The position numbers and the translations under genes are program-made. A stretch of DNA of 64,000 nucleotides from NCBI GenBank assembly GCA_014773175.1, contig VXCM01000265.1, positions 161,501 to 225,500 on the forward strand, given 5' to 3'. The notes beneath the pieces are model-generated. The model was not told where the DNA came from. It saw nothing but the letters and a program-made list of their open reading frames with translations, and made no database searches. Positions 35,393-48,138 of the stretch are shown piece after piece (the first letter of the stretch is position 1; every line of letters starts with the position of its first letter). This stretch comes from Lucifuga dentata (taxonomy: Eukaryota > Chordata > Actinopteri > Ophidiiformes > Bythitidae).

Positions 35393-38090
35393 AAACTTCA
35401 CGAAACATCTTTAAAGCTTGACTACATGCAGCAATGATCATTGCTGTGTCACTCTTATCCTGACATAGTAAAACAGTGTCACATTTTAAGGACATGTAAT
35501 GGCCAGGAAATTCCAACCTGGGTGCTTCGGTGACAGTCGCATTGGCAGATATCTGCTACATGTTAGATTTATTTTCACATCGGCCCAAAACAGATCTGAG
35601 AACATCCACTTCCATATGCTTTTGTACCATTTCCATGTTGACAACACATACCTGCTACGTGCCACACGTGAGCAAACAAAATCGGAATTAGGTCATTCTT
35701 GGTGTTCAAAGATTCGCTCAGCACCCAGGTATTTATAACTAATACCATATAATGTAATAGCGTATAATAGAGTGCAGTAAACCAACACTATGCTTCCACA
35801 TTTAGTTTTAAAAGTACAAATGGTTTCCAACAAGTTTGAGCAAACATTACATTCTAACAGCTGAATGTACCTAATGAAGATTTTTTTTTTTTTTTAAAGG
35901 GACAATTTGTGCACAATCTCCTGTAAAAGATGGCAGGGACCTACTTTGATAAATCATCATCTTTCTTTTAATTAGAGAAGTCACTTAACAGGCTAAGTAT
36001 ATTTCCTGGGAGAGAACGCAGCAAAAGAAACATCTTTTCAGTAAATTATTAAAAGGAATGCATCAACAGAACAGGAGTACAATGGCCAATTAACAAAGCT
36101 TAGAGAAGCCATAAATCCTTCATTAACAAACAATCCTGTCATACTGTGCTGTGTTTCAAGCAAGGCCCAAATTCCACACCAGTCAGCCAGGCTTATTTTG
36201 TTAACATGAGTATATGTTAGGAACCTCCAAGCGAATGTAAACAGCATTGTATGAGGTCTCTGAGCTGTCACTTACAGAAGCGATCGCCCCTCTGATTAGA
36301 ACCGAAGCAATACTGGCTTAGCTGAACTAATATTTGTACGGCCAAGATAAATCACTCAAGCTTTGTTTTACCGTGTTAGTCACTTGGTAGTAGCAGATGT
36401 AGCTATACCCCCACCTGCTAGACCTAATGTCTCCCCTCACAAAGAAAGCAATGAGTACAGACTTCAGAATATATTAACTTGACCTGATGGGAGGAAAATG
36501 ATCTAATAGTTAGTACAATTACATTACGCTATACTTCTTCGATTTGTGTCTGTGCTATGATTAAAGCAAAATTGCAGAGTAAAGGACACAGTTTGATCTC
36601 GCCAGACATCCACCATGTTTATACCTTTTCAGAATGTCCACACCGGAAAGATGCAATGAAAGCCTGCCAACACAATAGTATAAACTAGGATAACGGCACA
36701 AACATTCATTTTAAAGCATTTTGAACGTGAATTCTGTCTTCAGTGTGTTTTTGCTATCTTCCCTTGATTATAAACTGGGATATACATGGGAATAATGGAA
36801 TATACTTTCACTTTCAACTCTCTCCATGGAGTATAAACAGAATGGCAGAGGGAGAGAGAACTTATAAACTTTCACACCTCACCACACCTGACCAATCGCT
36901 GCAGGAAGCGGTCATGCCGGGCGCAGTGGTGGAGTCGGACAGTTACAAATTTTGTCCTTTGTTCTGACTCTCAGACAGGCATTTCAGAGGAAGCATACTG
37001 TGGCCTTAAGCTGTACACATGGATGGAATCATTAGAATTCCATTGAGACTCATTGGTTTATGAAGGGAAGAACATTAGTGAGGAAATACATGCACAAAGC
37101 TTGATTTTAAGCTGATGGAGCATTTACACGCTTGAGTAAATCGATTTATGCACAATCTAAGTCTGTAGCGTGGAATACACAAACATCAATTCATGTTGAT
37201 TTCAATCTGAACTACGGCGTTTACACGATGATTGATTGATTGACATAGTGCCTTAATCAGATCAAAATCGAAGTTTTAATGTGCCTGTAAAAGTACTGAA
37301 TCTGGTTGAAAAACTTGCATGTCATTACTGAAGCAACATCCTGTTTTCTGCAACATGCTTTTTGAATTAAAAGGCTTTAATATCTACTTTTTTTAATAGA
37401 ACAAACTGTATCCCGAAATAAAGAACATAAAATAACATAAAATATCACAGCAATGAAAAACCTCTCAGCAAGTCTGCTGTGTTGTTCGAAAGCTTATGTT
37501 GTATTAAAATCCACTCAAACTTTGGCAAGCAGTAAATCAGTCAACAGTAAATGCCATCCTTTATCAGATCATAAAATCTGCTTGCAGGCATTTAATTTTT
37601 CCCCCTGTTGTTTTAACAAGGAAAGAGGCAGCCTAGAGAAACTGTGTTTTGCTTTTATAGAGGTTACAGGAAAGTAGAATGTGTGTAAACAGGGCTAAGC
37701 CAAGCACTTCTTATGGATTTGTTTTTGCCTGCGAGCGACAGTAACACGGGGGGGAGCTGATATTCTTGTGAAAGCAGGTATGAATGTTGTACAAATTTCA
37801 CTTGACAGATGAATAAGGAAAGATTGCAAATGAATGTTTGTTTTCAGACAGTTACGACGCTAATGCTTCAAGGCAATACCTCCGATGCCAAAGAGGAGTC
37901 TCGCAGGGAACCCTACAAGACTGGAAATTAGGTTTAAAGCTTTGTTCACGTAGTATTAGATTAACCTTCGTATTCAGCCCTCGTTAGAGCGCTATAAAAT
38001 GACAAACGCTCAGCCTCCCTTTGAAGGATGTTGTGGAGGCATCACTCAGCCGATCCACCTCCACGTGTAAAGATCTCAGCCGGTGTCGTA
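35393..38090. other. noncoding stretch, no gene recognised
   Basis: No exon or RNA gene recognised. Around 37120-37330, CATTTACACGC-like and TTAATGTGCCTGTAAA words resemble the ends of a fish MITE that I know vaguely, but I could not define its termini. A T-run lies near 35881-35895. Confidence 0.5.
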
Positions 38091-38223
38091 CCCCCCCTTA
38101 ACCTTAAGGGGCACTCTTTCCTCACTTCACACTTATTAAAGGCCTCTATCTGGGGTNCCCCCCCTTAACCTTAAGGGGCACTCTTTCCTCACTTCACACT
38201 TATTAAAGGCCTCTATCTGGGGT
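38091..38223. other. 66-bp exact duplication around n: assembly join
   Basis: Positions 38091-38156 and 38158-38223 are identical over 66 bp, with n at 38157. Each copy begins with seven C. This is the same contig-overlap artefact as at 9454, 24694 and 26195. Confidence 0.93.
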
Positions 38224-39686
38224 GAGTTGGCTAAAGAAAGGGTCTTGCCCAGCTCCTGCATCAGCCTCCCCTTCCTCGAACCCCCCCACCTGCCCCCTCT
38301 CGGCCTCTATAAACACTATTCACTATGCTCCCCTTTGCACTAGGTGAGGTCAGAAGTTCAGCCCCCAGGTTTTAACAGTTAAGGCTGAGCTGTGAACTTG
38401 TGACCTCCTGGACTGGGTAGGAAGGAGGGAGGAAGAAAAGGGGAGGAGGGGGAGGTGGGGGGATGGTCATCTCTCTCTTCAATGCAGAATGGCTGGATTT
38501 ACAGCTGCATGCTGACTGCACTGCAAGCACAGCAGAAAACACCTGATAGCATCTCCTTGGGGGGGGGAACCACCCGACCTCTTTGTTGTCTCACTAACAG
38601 TCACCCCAGCACCATAAATCATGTTAATTACTTGACTGATGGAATAAATCTTTAAAAAAGTCAGTCTGTGGCAGCCAGGCTTGGAACAGAAGGTTCCCAC
38701 AACACAGTTCTGCTTGCTCTGCGTTATCTGTCATCCCACAGTCTCTCTGTAATCTGTCCATTTGTTGTTGTCTGAGTGGGACTTTTGAAGAAGTGGACAG
38801 GCTGAGGGAGGCCCATGTGTTTCTGACACAGATACCTTCCAGTAATCCGTCTTCCTCTGGGTGGTCTCCCAGGCTGCATTTTAGAAAACTTAGATAATGT
38901 TGGACTGAGAATCAGCAGGTTGCAGAGTTAAAATGCAAATGATTGTTTGATCTTTCACAAAATAATCCAGGCAGCGAGAGAAAGTTTTGAATCATGCATG
39001 AAACACCTGAGAGAATGGTTTAAAAACTACATTTACACTATTATTGTGTGTATTAAAGAGGATTAAGTTATTTTTGAAAATATCCATAAATTACACATTT
39101 ATTTTCCATGTCCATGGAACTGAAACAGTCCATCTCATCTCACAGCCACAGAGCAGCATGCCAAAGACATGAAAGGTCATTCATACACAATAACAATCCT
39201 TCTGAGAGTGCACTCGCCGGCTTGTGGGTAATTACAGTTCTTTCACTGGAGTGTTTTGTGTTTCGCTTTGCTTGTTCTGTCTCAAAAGCTAACAACCGCT
39301 CATTATTCACGGTTTGAGTTGGGCTTTTTTTTTTTCTTCCTTTGGCAGGGCAAATTACACACAAGAGTGACAGCTCTCAGAGAAAGAGAGGACCAACAGC
39401 TTCGCTGGGTTCTGGTAAGTGCAGGCTGAAATCAAGGGGGCAGGCTGACTGCAGCCCTGCAGGCTGTTGACTTTGTGGCAAGGGCAGCAAAGGTTTGGAG
39501 ACATGGATTTACTGTACTGTTACAGTGCCCACTACAATAAAATACCTTTCATGGGAGTCATAAAGTCTCCATGATATACTGTTGTGAGATATACAGTGTA
39601 ACCAGCACTTCATATCTGAAAAACTGTGCCATCAGTCCACTACAGGAGATTTTGAGTTTTTTAAGGATCCTGTCTTTAGGCCAGAT
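38224..39686. other. noncoding stretch, no gene recognised
   Basis: A C-rich part near 38270-38310 and a purine-rich tract at 38420-38465 are followed by ordinary noncoding sequence. Frames of up to 74 codons have no motif. Confidence 0.5.
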
Positions 39687-39689
39687 TTA

Positions 39690-40004
39690 GGGCCGGTTTA
39701 TGCTTAACATGGATGTGGACGTGATAGTAGATGCACGGAAAATGTGATGTAATTGCGGCCAAGATGATGGAGGCCCCATTTGAGGGTTGCTTGTGAGGGT
39801 GCGCACCACTTAAAATTTGACACAACAGAGACAGCATCTGTGTCAAATAAATACCCTTCCTTGATGACTGGCTAAGCTAAGACTGTCGGGAGGAAGGGGC
39901 TGCAGAGGTTGTCCTGGCTCTCACAATTCCTGAAAGAGCGAGAACCGTGAATGCCAGGACACGTGGACGGTCCTTTTTGGAGCCATCCGTGCCTGCACCA
40001 GGCC
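39690..40004 (+). mobile_element. PIF/Harbinger-like MITE, family B copy 4
   Basis: It starts GGGCCGGTTTATGCTTAAC and ends CCTGCACCAGGCC, which are inverted relatives of one another. It is bounded by TTA at 39687-39689 and TTA at 40005-40007, consistent with a 3-bp target duplication of the PIF/Harbinger type. Near the right end, AGAACCGTGAATGCCAGG matches the inverse of the left end of the 34766 copy. At 315 bp it is an internally deleted derivative. It has no coding capacity. Confidence 0.8.
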
Positions 40005-40007
40005 TTA

Positions 40008-43000
40008 AACTACATGTTAGTGCCACATACATGAATGGATGGTGGGGATTCAGGGTTCGTTTGAAGCTAATTAAAGCTTTCCATTTGTAAGATGCAGTAC
40101 CTTCAAAACCCCATGGGGGCAGTAATGTAGACTTTTGTCACATTGGTTACAGCAATAACCATAAAAATAGTTGATAATTACAAGGAGAATCTACATCGGA
40201 GTTCTGTTGTCACTATTGCCACTTTTTCTTTTGCTTTTTTCGTAACATGAGTATCATTTTACTGGCACTGCTGACCGAAATCCTAAGTCGTTTTTTTTTT
40301 GGGGGGCGATTTTATGTTTCAGACTCAACACTGCCCCTGGTGGATACAGTATTTAATCCTTCAGATAGACATAACACATGCAATGTATGTGAACAACACT
40401 GCTCACATAGCAAAAGTGGGCGGATACGCAGAGTTAACGTCAAGTATACAGTACATCTGGTCTTATACTAAGATAGACTTTAAGGCCTTTATGTCCATTT
40501 AGAACCTCACTGGCACCACCCAAGGAGACTATATCAGTCCAGGCTTCACACGCAAAAGTAGATCTACATGCACATGCAGCCACACAGATCTACCAGCATG
40601 GCAAGTTTTGGGAATGTTTTTCCCTTGGAAGGATTTATGGTAGCAAACAGAGGTGTAATAAAACCCAGTGAGATATTTACTATCAGTGTCAAAGCTTATT
40701 ATCCTGGGGAGGAAAAAGGGGTCAACTGAAAATACTTGCTGAAAACTGAGCATTGTCTCTTGTGTGAAAAGACAAAAACACAGTCTTTGTGTCACTGGAG
40801 TTCTAAAATCTCAAACAGTGAGGTCAGTGTTGAAGCATCATCAAACAACACGAATAAATGAGCAATTCACCAAAAGTATTTGATGTTCTGATTATTTTTA
40901 CCATTGCATTTTGCTCACTGTGTACTGTTCAATTGCTATGCTATGGTCCATAACTTTCACTGTGCAGATGATCTGGCATCTTCCACTATTTAAAGTGTAC
41001 ACGAGGCAGCCGTGTAACATAAAGATGATATATACTCCATACAGGAGGGAATTTGTTGACGCACATGCCATTATCTGATACCGATCAAATGACTGAATAT
41101 TTACTAGGCTGCATTCAACCTACGGCCCAGCCTTTGTACAAGCTTGTTACTCAACACATAACAAAAGAGGAGTGATAAAAATGTGATCGTGATCCATAAA
41201 ACAAAATTGTTTGCTTGGTTGCATTAAGTCATCCAGTAATTACCAGATATAATCAATATACTCTTAATATAAGTTTACAAAAGTCAAGACATCATGTTAC
41301 AAAAATGTTCCGAGCCCTTATGATAATGCTTGACAACAAAGCATTACTTTCTGCTTTAATTTTACTTTACTACTAGACCTTCAAATGCACATTTCCTCCT
41401 TACAAAGTCATTCTGATCCTGCTTCCCTTTAGTCTGTCTTCCCAGTTTCACATATGAGGATTATTGTGATAATGCAAGCCGATACCGGGTATTGATCATG
41501 GCATTTCCCTTGACTGCTTAAGAAAGGCTTGTCAATACAATCAAGCAAAAATGAATAAACCGTCCAACCGAGCTTCTCTGCAGATAATTAATACATCCAG
41601 AAGATTGTAGAAGCACAGAACTGTGCTGCGATGCTCAGTTTGAAGAGGAATATAATGGTGAAGTGTTGATGCATTCCCATTCCCACACAACTCCACTGAA
41701 CCAGAGCCCATGAGCACATTCAATTATTCTTCTTCTAAGCCATTACAGAGAGAATGGCTAATATTATTCCCGCCTAATGGTGGATAATACACAATATTCA
41801 GGAGTTCAGCATACCGAGCATTTGCACAAGCTTTAGTAAAGGCCCATACTTAATCATCCATTTGGTACTCAGGGGAGTAGGTTGGAATAACCAGTAGCAA
41901 CATTTCTAATGGCACTGAGGCCAAGCAACTGCACATGTTCTTCAGAGGAGCATAAATGCTTAGAAGGCAGAGTTTAAACTGTTGCTTTTGTTTGCAGAAG
42001 TGGTAAAATAATAAATTGAGCAAATGTGGTTTTGCTGTGATGGCTTGTGTATTCTGCATTAGCCTCCTGACTTAACATCAAGGACTATAAAAGCTAAACA
42101 AGTGGAATCAGAATGTTGCATAAAAAAACAAAGATGACCTAAGTTAGGCAAAGCACTACATGAATGTTAAAAGGCTTTTCCAGATCTTGTGTCCTTAATT
42201 TTGCTCCATCATATCACTTAAATAGATCACATTGGTTGACATGTCTTATCCATCACTGCATCCTCATTCATCCCAAATACATAATTTCTATGGGTGATAT
42301 GTTGCAGTTCCCAATACATCAAGATTATTTATGGTTTAACATTATAAAAGTAAGTGCATAATTTATGGCTCTAAATTAATGCACTACCTTCCGTGTGCTG
42401 TCTGTTTTTCAGAGATCCAAAGTGAGATAGCCGCATGCCAAAAGTATGGAGCAATCCCATTTACAGCAGAGAGCCCACAGCAGCTTTGATTTATGGCAGT
42501 AAATTAAAAAGAATGAAAAATTTATGACAGCAATTTGTGGGCAGTCATAAAACTATTATAGAACTTTGAAGTGGTGTTTTGTCCTTTTGCATGTAAGTGA
42601 TGCAAGATGAGCCGATGTTACAGAAATATAACTGTGCTTATTTGAAAAAGCCTACCGATGACTGGCTGTGCAAACAATGTGTGTGAAAGGTGGGAAAGAT
42701 CTGACAGACAACTCTAATGAACAACACAGTTTTAGAAATCAACACGAATACAGCCAGCACACACTTGCTAAGTGTACATTCGAGCTGCCTTTTGCATGAA
42801 ATTGTAGCCCCAGCTGGCATTTGTGTGGATGCCATGCCATGATTGAATGAAAGCCCATCCTTGACTGACAAATGATATATTAAGCTTTCAGTCAGCAGGG
42901 GGGAGCAGCCAGGCATGTCAGTTACCTGCTACAGCAGAAGCTCCACTTGTCAATCTGCCATTGGCAGGGCTAAACAAGATCTGAAATGTTAAAAGCCCTG

Positions 43001-44699
43001 CACACCATAGTTTTTCACTTCCTTGTGCATCCTGTGCACTTCGACATATCGGCCGTGTGACGGCTATGAATCAGTGTCTGCCATGAATGTCAGAGTATCG
43101 TATTTATAAGTGAAATACCATTTGTTAGGCCTGTGGGCATGCTCCTCTTGTTTCACAGAGGATATTATAGAACACCAAAATGACAGACAATTGACTCTTT
43201 AATATTAATGGAAAAGTGACCTTCACGAGGATGAATGCGTGATAGGGCATGCCGTCATGACGTGTTTTGTGTAGGCAAATGGGACATTCTAGTTTAAATG
43301 ACTGCATTAAAGTTAGTATATTTACGCGTGTAATTATGTTGGTGTCGAGTCCATGTGTGGGCCATTAATAAAGATCTGAGTGTGGATGTGACGGAGGTCT
43401 ATGAGCAGTGTTGGGCAGCTCTGAATGGCCCCCTCCTTGACTCTGACGGCGTTGATTATGGATGATTAATGGTGTAAAGGAACAGGGAAAGAAAGGTCAT
43501 CTCCTGGGTTCTAGAGGGAGCAGCTACATTGGGAGTAATTAAGACACTTGTGTAAGCATGATTAATACGCACACACTGACACTGTATGCGGTAAACAAGG
43601 CAACCAGATGGCTGAGCTATGGATTTAGAGTCCTATTTATATGGGCAGAGCAAGGTATCATAGTGGCTGGATGACATGATTTTGCTATTTCATGCTGGAC
43701 CAGATTTATCTTAGATAAAGTTAACATACCTGGTTTGAGGAAATTCATGAAGCGGTGAACAGGATCCGGCAAAACATGAAAGAGAGAACGCAAGAAATTA
43801 ATATTAAAATCAAATACAGCACATATTTTTTTTGGAATGCATTTTAATATCCCATGTGTTCTGTTAAATTTGATTGGTGCAGCTGACAGGTCTACATATC
43901 ATACGGCTATGGCAGTTCAGAGTAGCATTTGAAAATTAAGATGGGACAACCTGAGATGACCCATCACTGCAGAAAATCAATCAGCATCAATATGTTCCCA
44001 CCACAGTCTCTTCTAAGATAGATCCATCAGCACATCCTGTAACTAGCTTTTCCTCATATTACACTACCCTGCATGTATCGTGTAGCATGTGCTCACGGGT
44101 AACACGCTGCACGCAAGCTACAGCAAAGCTTACATAGTTATCACCCTTAATGGATGCTAACGCTGGGAACAGAAGCAGTGGCAGCTCTTCTGAAATGGAT
44201 CGTAGTATATTTTTTTTATCTTTAATTTCTCTTAATGTAGACAAATTATACTGTTAATTCAAAATTGGCACAAACTGAGATTATGTGATTTTAATTCGAT
44301 TTATTTAGACATGTAAAAATCATAATTTGAGTAAGTACCTCTATGCTGCTCGACTCTCCTCATACTCCCATTTGAACCACAGAATCCTATTAATTCCCTC
44401 AATGTATACATCTTACTCGCATTATTGTCTACATCGCAATACAGATAAATCAGAGAATATATGCATGCATGTAATTACTGACTGTAGTACTTGTGTAAAT
44501 GTATATATACAGTAGTTACTTTGCAGGGAGAGAGAGACATTACTTCACTTCATAAGAAAAGCAAACTTCTGCATATTCTGCTGTCGTTTTGCATTCCATT
44601 TCCCATTTACTGAAGAGATTTAAAGGTTTTTCCAAGCAGTCTGAAACAGACTGACGTGATCTAAGGTCCAGTTTACTAACACAGGAAATAATCATTATG
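40008..44699. other. noncoding stretch, no gene recognised
   Basis: Nearly 4.7 kb with no recognised mobile element, microsatellite or exon, making it one of the least repetitive parts of the window. Frames do not exceed 92 codons. Short homopolymers occur at 40291-40305 (T then G). AT-rich complex sequence at 42480-42560 has the texture of a conserved noncoding element, but I cannot support that. Confidence 0.5.
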
Positions 44700-44701
44700 T
44701 A

Positions 44702-45080
44702 CATTGGGGTCCAATATTCTGAGAACAATATGAAAATGCTTCTATTTTGCATTCTTTTTGAATTTAATATAATATTTTTCATTACAAATGGTAATATCAT
44801 CTTAACAATTTGAGTGAAAAGTTGAATCTTTAAAAAAAAATGTACACGAATATCAGAATATCGTAGTATTTGGTACGCCCCCCTTTTGCTTTAATGACAG
44901 CATCACTCCAGCTGGCATGGACTCCATAAGTTTGTGCAAAACCTGATGAGCCAAGTTATCCCAGCATGATTTGACAATGTTCCAAAGAGCTTCTTGTGAT
45001 GTCAGACTTTGATTATTTCCAGATTTACATGGAAAACATCACAGATTTTCAATGTGGTCTCAGATTTTTGGACCCCATTG
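44702..45080. mobile_element. Tc1-like MITE
   Basis: It is bounded by TA at 44700-44701 and 45081-45082. The left end CATTGGGGTCCAATATTCTG is the diverged inverse of the right end CAGATTTTTGGACCCCATTG, and the pairing extends for about 30 bases. TA target sites and GGGGTCCAA-type termini fit the Tc1/mariner superfamily. The interior block with GCTTTAATGACAGCATC and TGGCATGGACTCCATAAG is one I recall from fish Tc1-type nonautonomous repeats. It is 379 bp and does not encode a transposase. Confidence 0.8.
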
Positions 45081-45082
45081 TA

Positions 45083-46606
45083 TTGTACCTGACGACTGCA
45101 CCGACCCCAGTGTTAGCAGTGTGAAAATACACTACACTGGTACTAGTGACAGTGTTTCTCTGCACACTACGCAATTAGCTTTATGATGACTGATGAAGGT
45201 GATGGTCACCAAGGACTCATACTAATCGTGCTATTAAAACAATAGCTGACAAAGGTCTTCAGCTTTAGCTCCTGTCTAACAGTCACTGACAGTAGACTAG
45301 AACAGCTATAATCTCTCTGACTGAAGTCATTATGAAGAGTTTTGGAGCTGTAGATGTTGAGAAGTTAGTGCAGCGTGCAGGGAACGAGGACTCTGTGGAC
45401 ACGTGTTAATACAAACCCACTGAGATATTTTGCAGCTGCGAGAGAAGCAGCTAATCCCCGCACTATTCTTACATCGCCTCTTCACTTCCTGCTACTCACC
45501 CACCAAAAAATAATTTAAAGTTCACGCATTCTTTTAAAGTTAGGTCAACGGGCCATTTAATGTCCTCTTAAATAGGCCCAGTAACAACTGATTTATGCAC
45601 CCTGGGATAACCCACAGCTGTCTCTGCACCATACTTGTTGAGACAGAAGGTCTCATGTCACTGTCTTCTCAAGCTAATTGTAAGTGAGTTCCAACATCAG
45701 GCCTACAGTATGCTACCCGGCCTCCCATGTCAACAAAAAGAAGACTAACAGGGTTGACAGCCACCAAGCAGCTCCTCACACTAACCCAGAGACCCTCTGA
45801 TGTGATAGTAACACAGAAGACAAAGGGATGGGCTCCATCTGGCCAGGAATCAGAGCCTTCAAAACCAAAAGGAATGGAACCGTGAAGAGAATCTGCATGA
45901 CAGAGCCAAGAAGCACGGGACACCAGCCAACATAGCTCTGATTTGATAGGAAAGCAGTTTGCTGGGAAGATTACAATTGCTTGAATAATTCTAGGGCAAT
46001 AAATTCAGAGTGTATTTTGTCTGTTTGGAGTTTTTTTTTTTTGTTTTTATACTTTCTAAGCCAAAGCGTTGTGGGTTCTAGTCTGATTGGAGGGTTTGAA
46101 ATCATGTAGAAACAGTTATAACCGCTCATTCATCAAGAGCAATCCTGTTCAATGCATATTTGGACAATCTGGAAAACTCTTATTCCAGCGTTAAGATAGA
46201 AAGCAGGACTTTTTGCTTCCTAACACGAAGTGCACACAAATGTTGGCAGCTTATTTCCTGTTGGAACCCCGTGTCTCCTTTGTCCCATCCAAGTTTATTA
46301 AACCGCTGTCATTTCAATTGTTCTGCTGTAGAAAAATTATAATCCACCTGTCAACAATGACAGGGTGTTGGAAAACTTGGATAATGGATAGCGTAGAGGC
46401 CTGAAATTCCAACCAAACTGCTTACTGCCAAATAAAACTATTAAAGAATGACAATTCTTTTGCAGTTTATTTGAAAATTACACTGAACCACTACCACAAT
46501 ATAACCACAATCAATTTCCACAGCCAGACCTAGATATGAACGAGAGAGGGAAAATGAAATATTGACTTGTTTGGTAAGAGATTTTCTTCCATTATTGACA
46601 ACACAC
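45083..46606. other. noncoding stretch, no gene recognised
   Basis: No recognised element. The minus-strand frame at 45669-45923 (84 codons) has no motif. A T-rich run lies near 46029-46041. Confidence 0.5.
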
Positions 46607-46610
46607 TGAA

Positions 46611-47298
46611 AGGACCATACCGGTGGTTTTTGCATGTCTGCGCCCAATAAATACTACCCATATACACATTACTGGCAACGATCTCCCAAAGCATACGCCA
46701 TTAAAGTCAACTTATAGAGATATGAAATGTGCTTGAGATAGGAAACCACAAGGCATTATAACTTCTTTTTTGTTATAGTTATTTACAGTATTTTTAGTTA
46801 AAAGCGCATAGAGTACTTCTACATTCAATGTAGAGGAATAGCGCGTTCAACGCTGTTGTATAAATTAGACTAAATAACAGTCTTACTACTCGGAAGTTAG
46901 CAAAATGATTTTGTTGCCTCTTCAATACTCAACCATCTAATTCATGATATCTTTTTGATATCCATGTTGGATAACTGTTTGTCTTCTGTCTTAATTTTCC
47001 TGCATTTTAGCTTTCGACTTCAACGTTGTTCGGCAGCTGAATGTTGAATCTCTGTTGTCAGTTCTTCGCCATAATATGTGAATGCACCACCGGGAAGAAA
47101 TGTTAAAATTACATAACTATGACAAAACAAATTAACAGCATGTGGTTTGCTTATCTGAAGCGCATTTCAAGTCTACAAGTTGATTTTTTTTTTTAAGCAT
47201 ACTGAAAAACAATTTGAAAATGTACCACTCCAGTAGTATGCTGTGGGAGTTGATTGGCATTAATGTGGCTCAAACATGCAAAACCACTGGGAGGTCCT
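46611..47298. mobile_element. TTAA-flanked MITE, family A copy 5 (foldback form)
   Basis: The left terminus AGGACCATACCGGTGGTT follows TGAA (46607-46610, one change from TTAA). The right terminus ends ACTGGGAGGTCCT before TTAA (47299-47302). Unlike other long copies, the left arm (46611 to about 46790) is the inverse of the right arm (about 47105-47298): both match the right half of the family, including the AGAGATATGAAATGTGCTTGAGAT block and its inverse. The left arm lacks about 60 bases that the right arm keeps. The 300-base centre matches no other copy here. It is 688 bp and noncoding. Confidence 0.8.
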
Positions 47299-47302
47299 TT
47301 AA

Positions 47303-48134
47303 CTATTTCACCATACTGCATCAGGACTCAGAGATAGTGGCCATATATTTGAGGTTACATTGACATTGAATTAATAATTTGATTCATGAGGCCATTCCAA
47401 GTTATTTCCATAGGTAATCAACCTTAAAAGGGAAACAGTCATGTCCACAATTAGAGATTAATGCTGTCGCTGGCCAACTTGTTCTCTGGCGTCATCAAGG
47501 TAATTAAGGAAAGATAAATTTGCACAGTTTAACATACCAGTGAAAGTCAAGTAAAAGACTTAGAATGGGTTCTGTGCAGAACAGACCAGATCTGCTTGGA
47601 CAAAAAAAGAATAAAAGAAAAAAAAACTTCAAAGATAACGAAACTACTTGATGATAAAATCCATGACCTCTGCACTGTTAGCATGCTGTTAGCTGGCTGG
47701 CGTTAGTGAGGATTGGTTTTGTTCACACTCGGAGCAAATTCGCCAACAAACCCACTGACAAAAGCCGAGCAGGATTGCTTTGATCTCTGTGCCTCACTAA
47801 ATCAACACCAGACAAGGTTCACGCAAAGGTCAGCAAAGTCATCTGATCATCACATTCCAAACCCAAGCATTTCATGACAGCCATTCACTGGTACAGGTTA
47901 AATGTCACCTAGAGTTCAGCCATGACGACGGAAGATGGACAAATTTAACAAGCCCCCAACGCAGACAGACGCAGATTAAATGGAAAATATAGAATCAAGG
48001 TAAATAAGTACGGGCCGCAATGTGGCTTTTATCCTTGTAGTTAGGTGATTTAGAACTGCAAAACATATGGCACCTTATAAGTTATTTATATTCAGTCATA
48101 CACTGTTCAGTCTATTGTTCAAGAAACGGTGAAA
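47303..48134. other. noncoding stretch, no gene recognised
   Basis: Spacer between two family A MITE copies. No gene or other repeat is recognised. Short A-rich words occur near 47600-47628. Confidence 0.5.
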
Positions 48135-48138
48135 TTAA

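Noticed and set aside
37120..37330. Possible MITE with CATTTACACG / TGTGCCTGTAAA ends
   Set aside because: I could not define matching termini or a target duplication, so it is only mentioned in the surrounding block.
43403..43430. hAT terminus CAGTGTTGGGCAGCTC
   Set aside because: The match to a hAT end is short, with no inverted partner within 2 kb.
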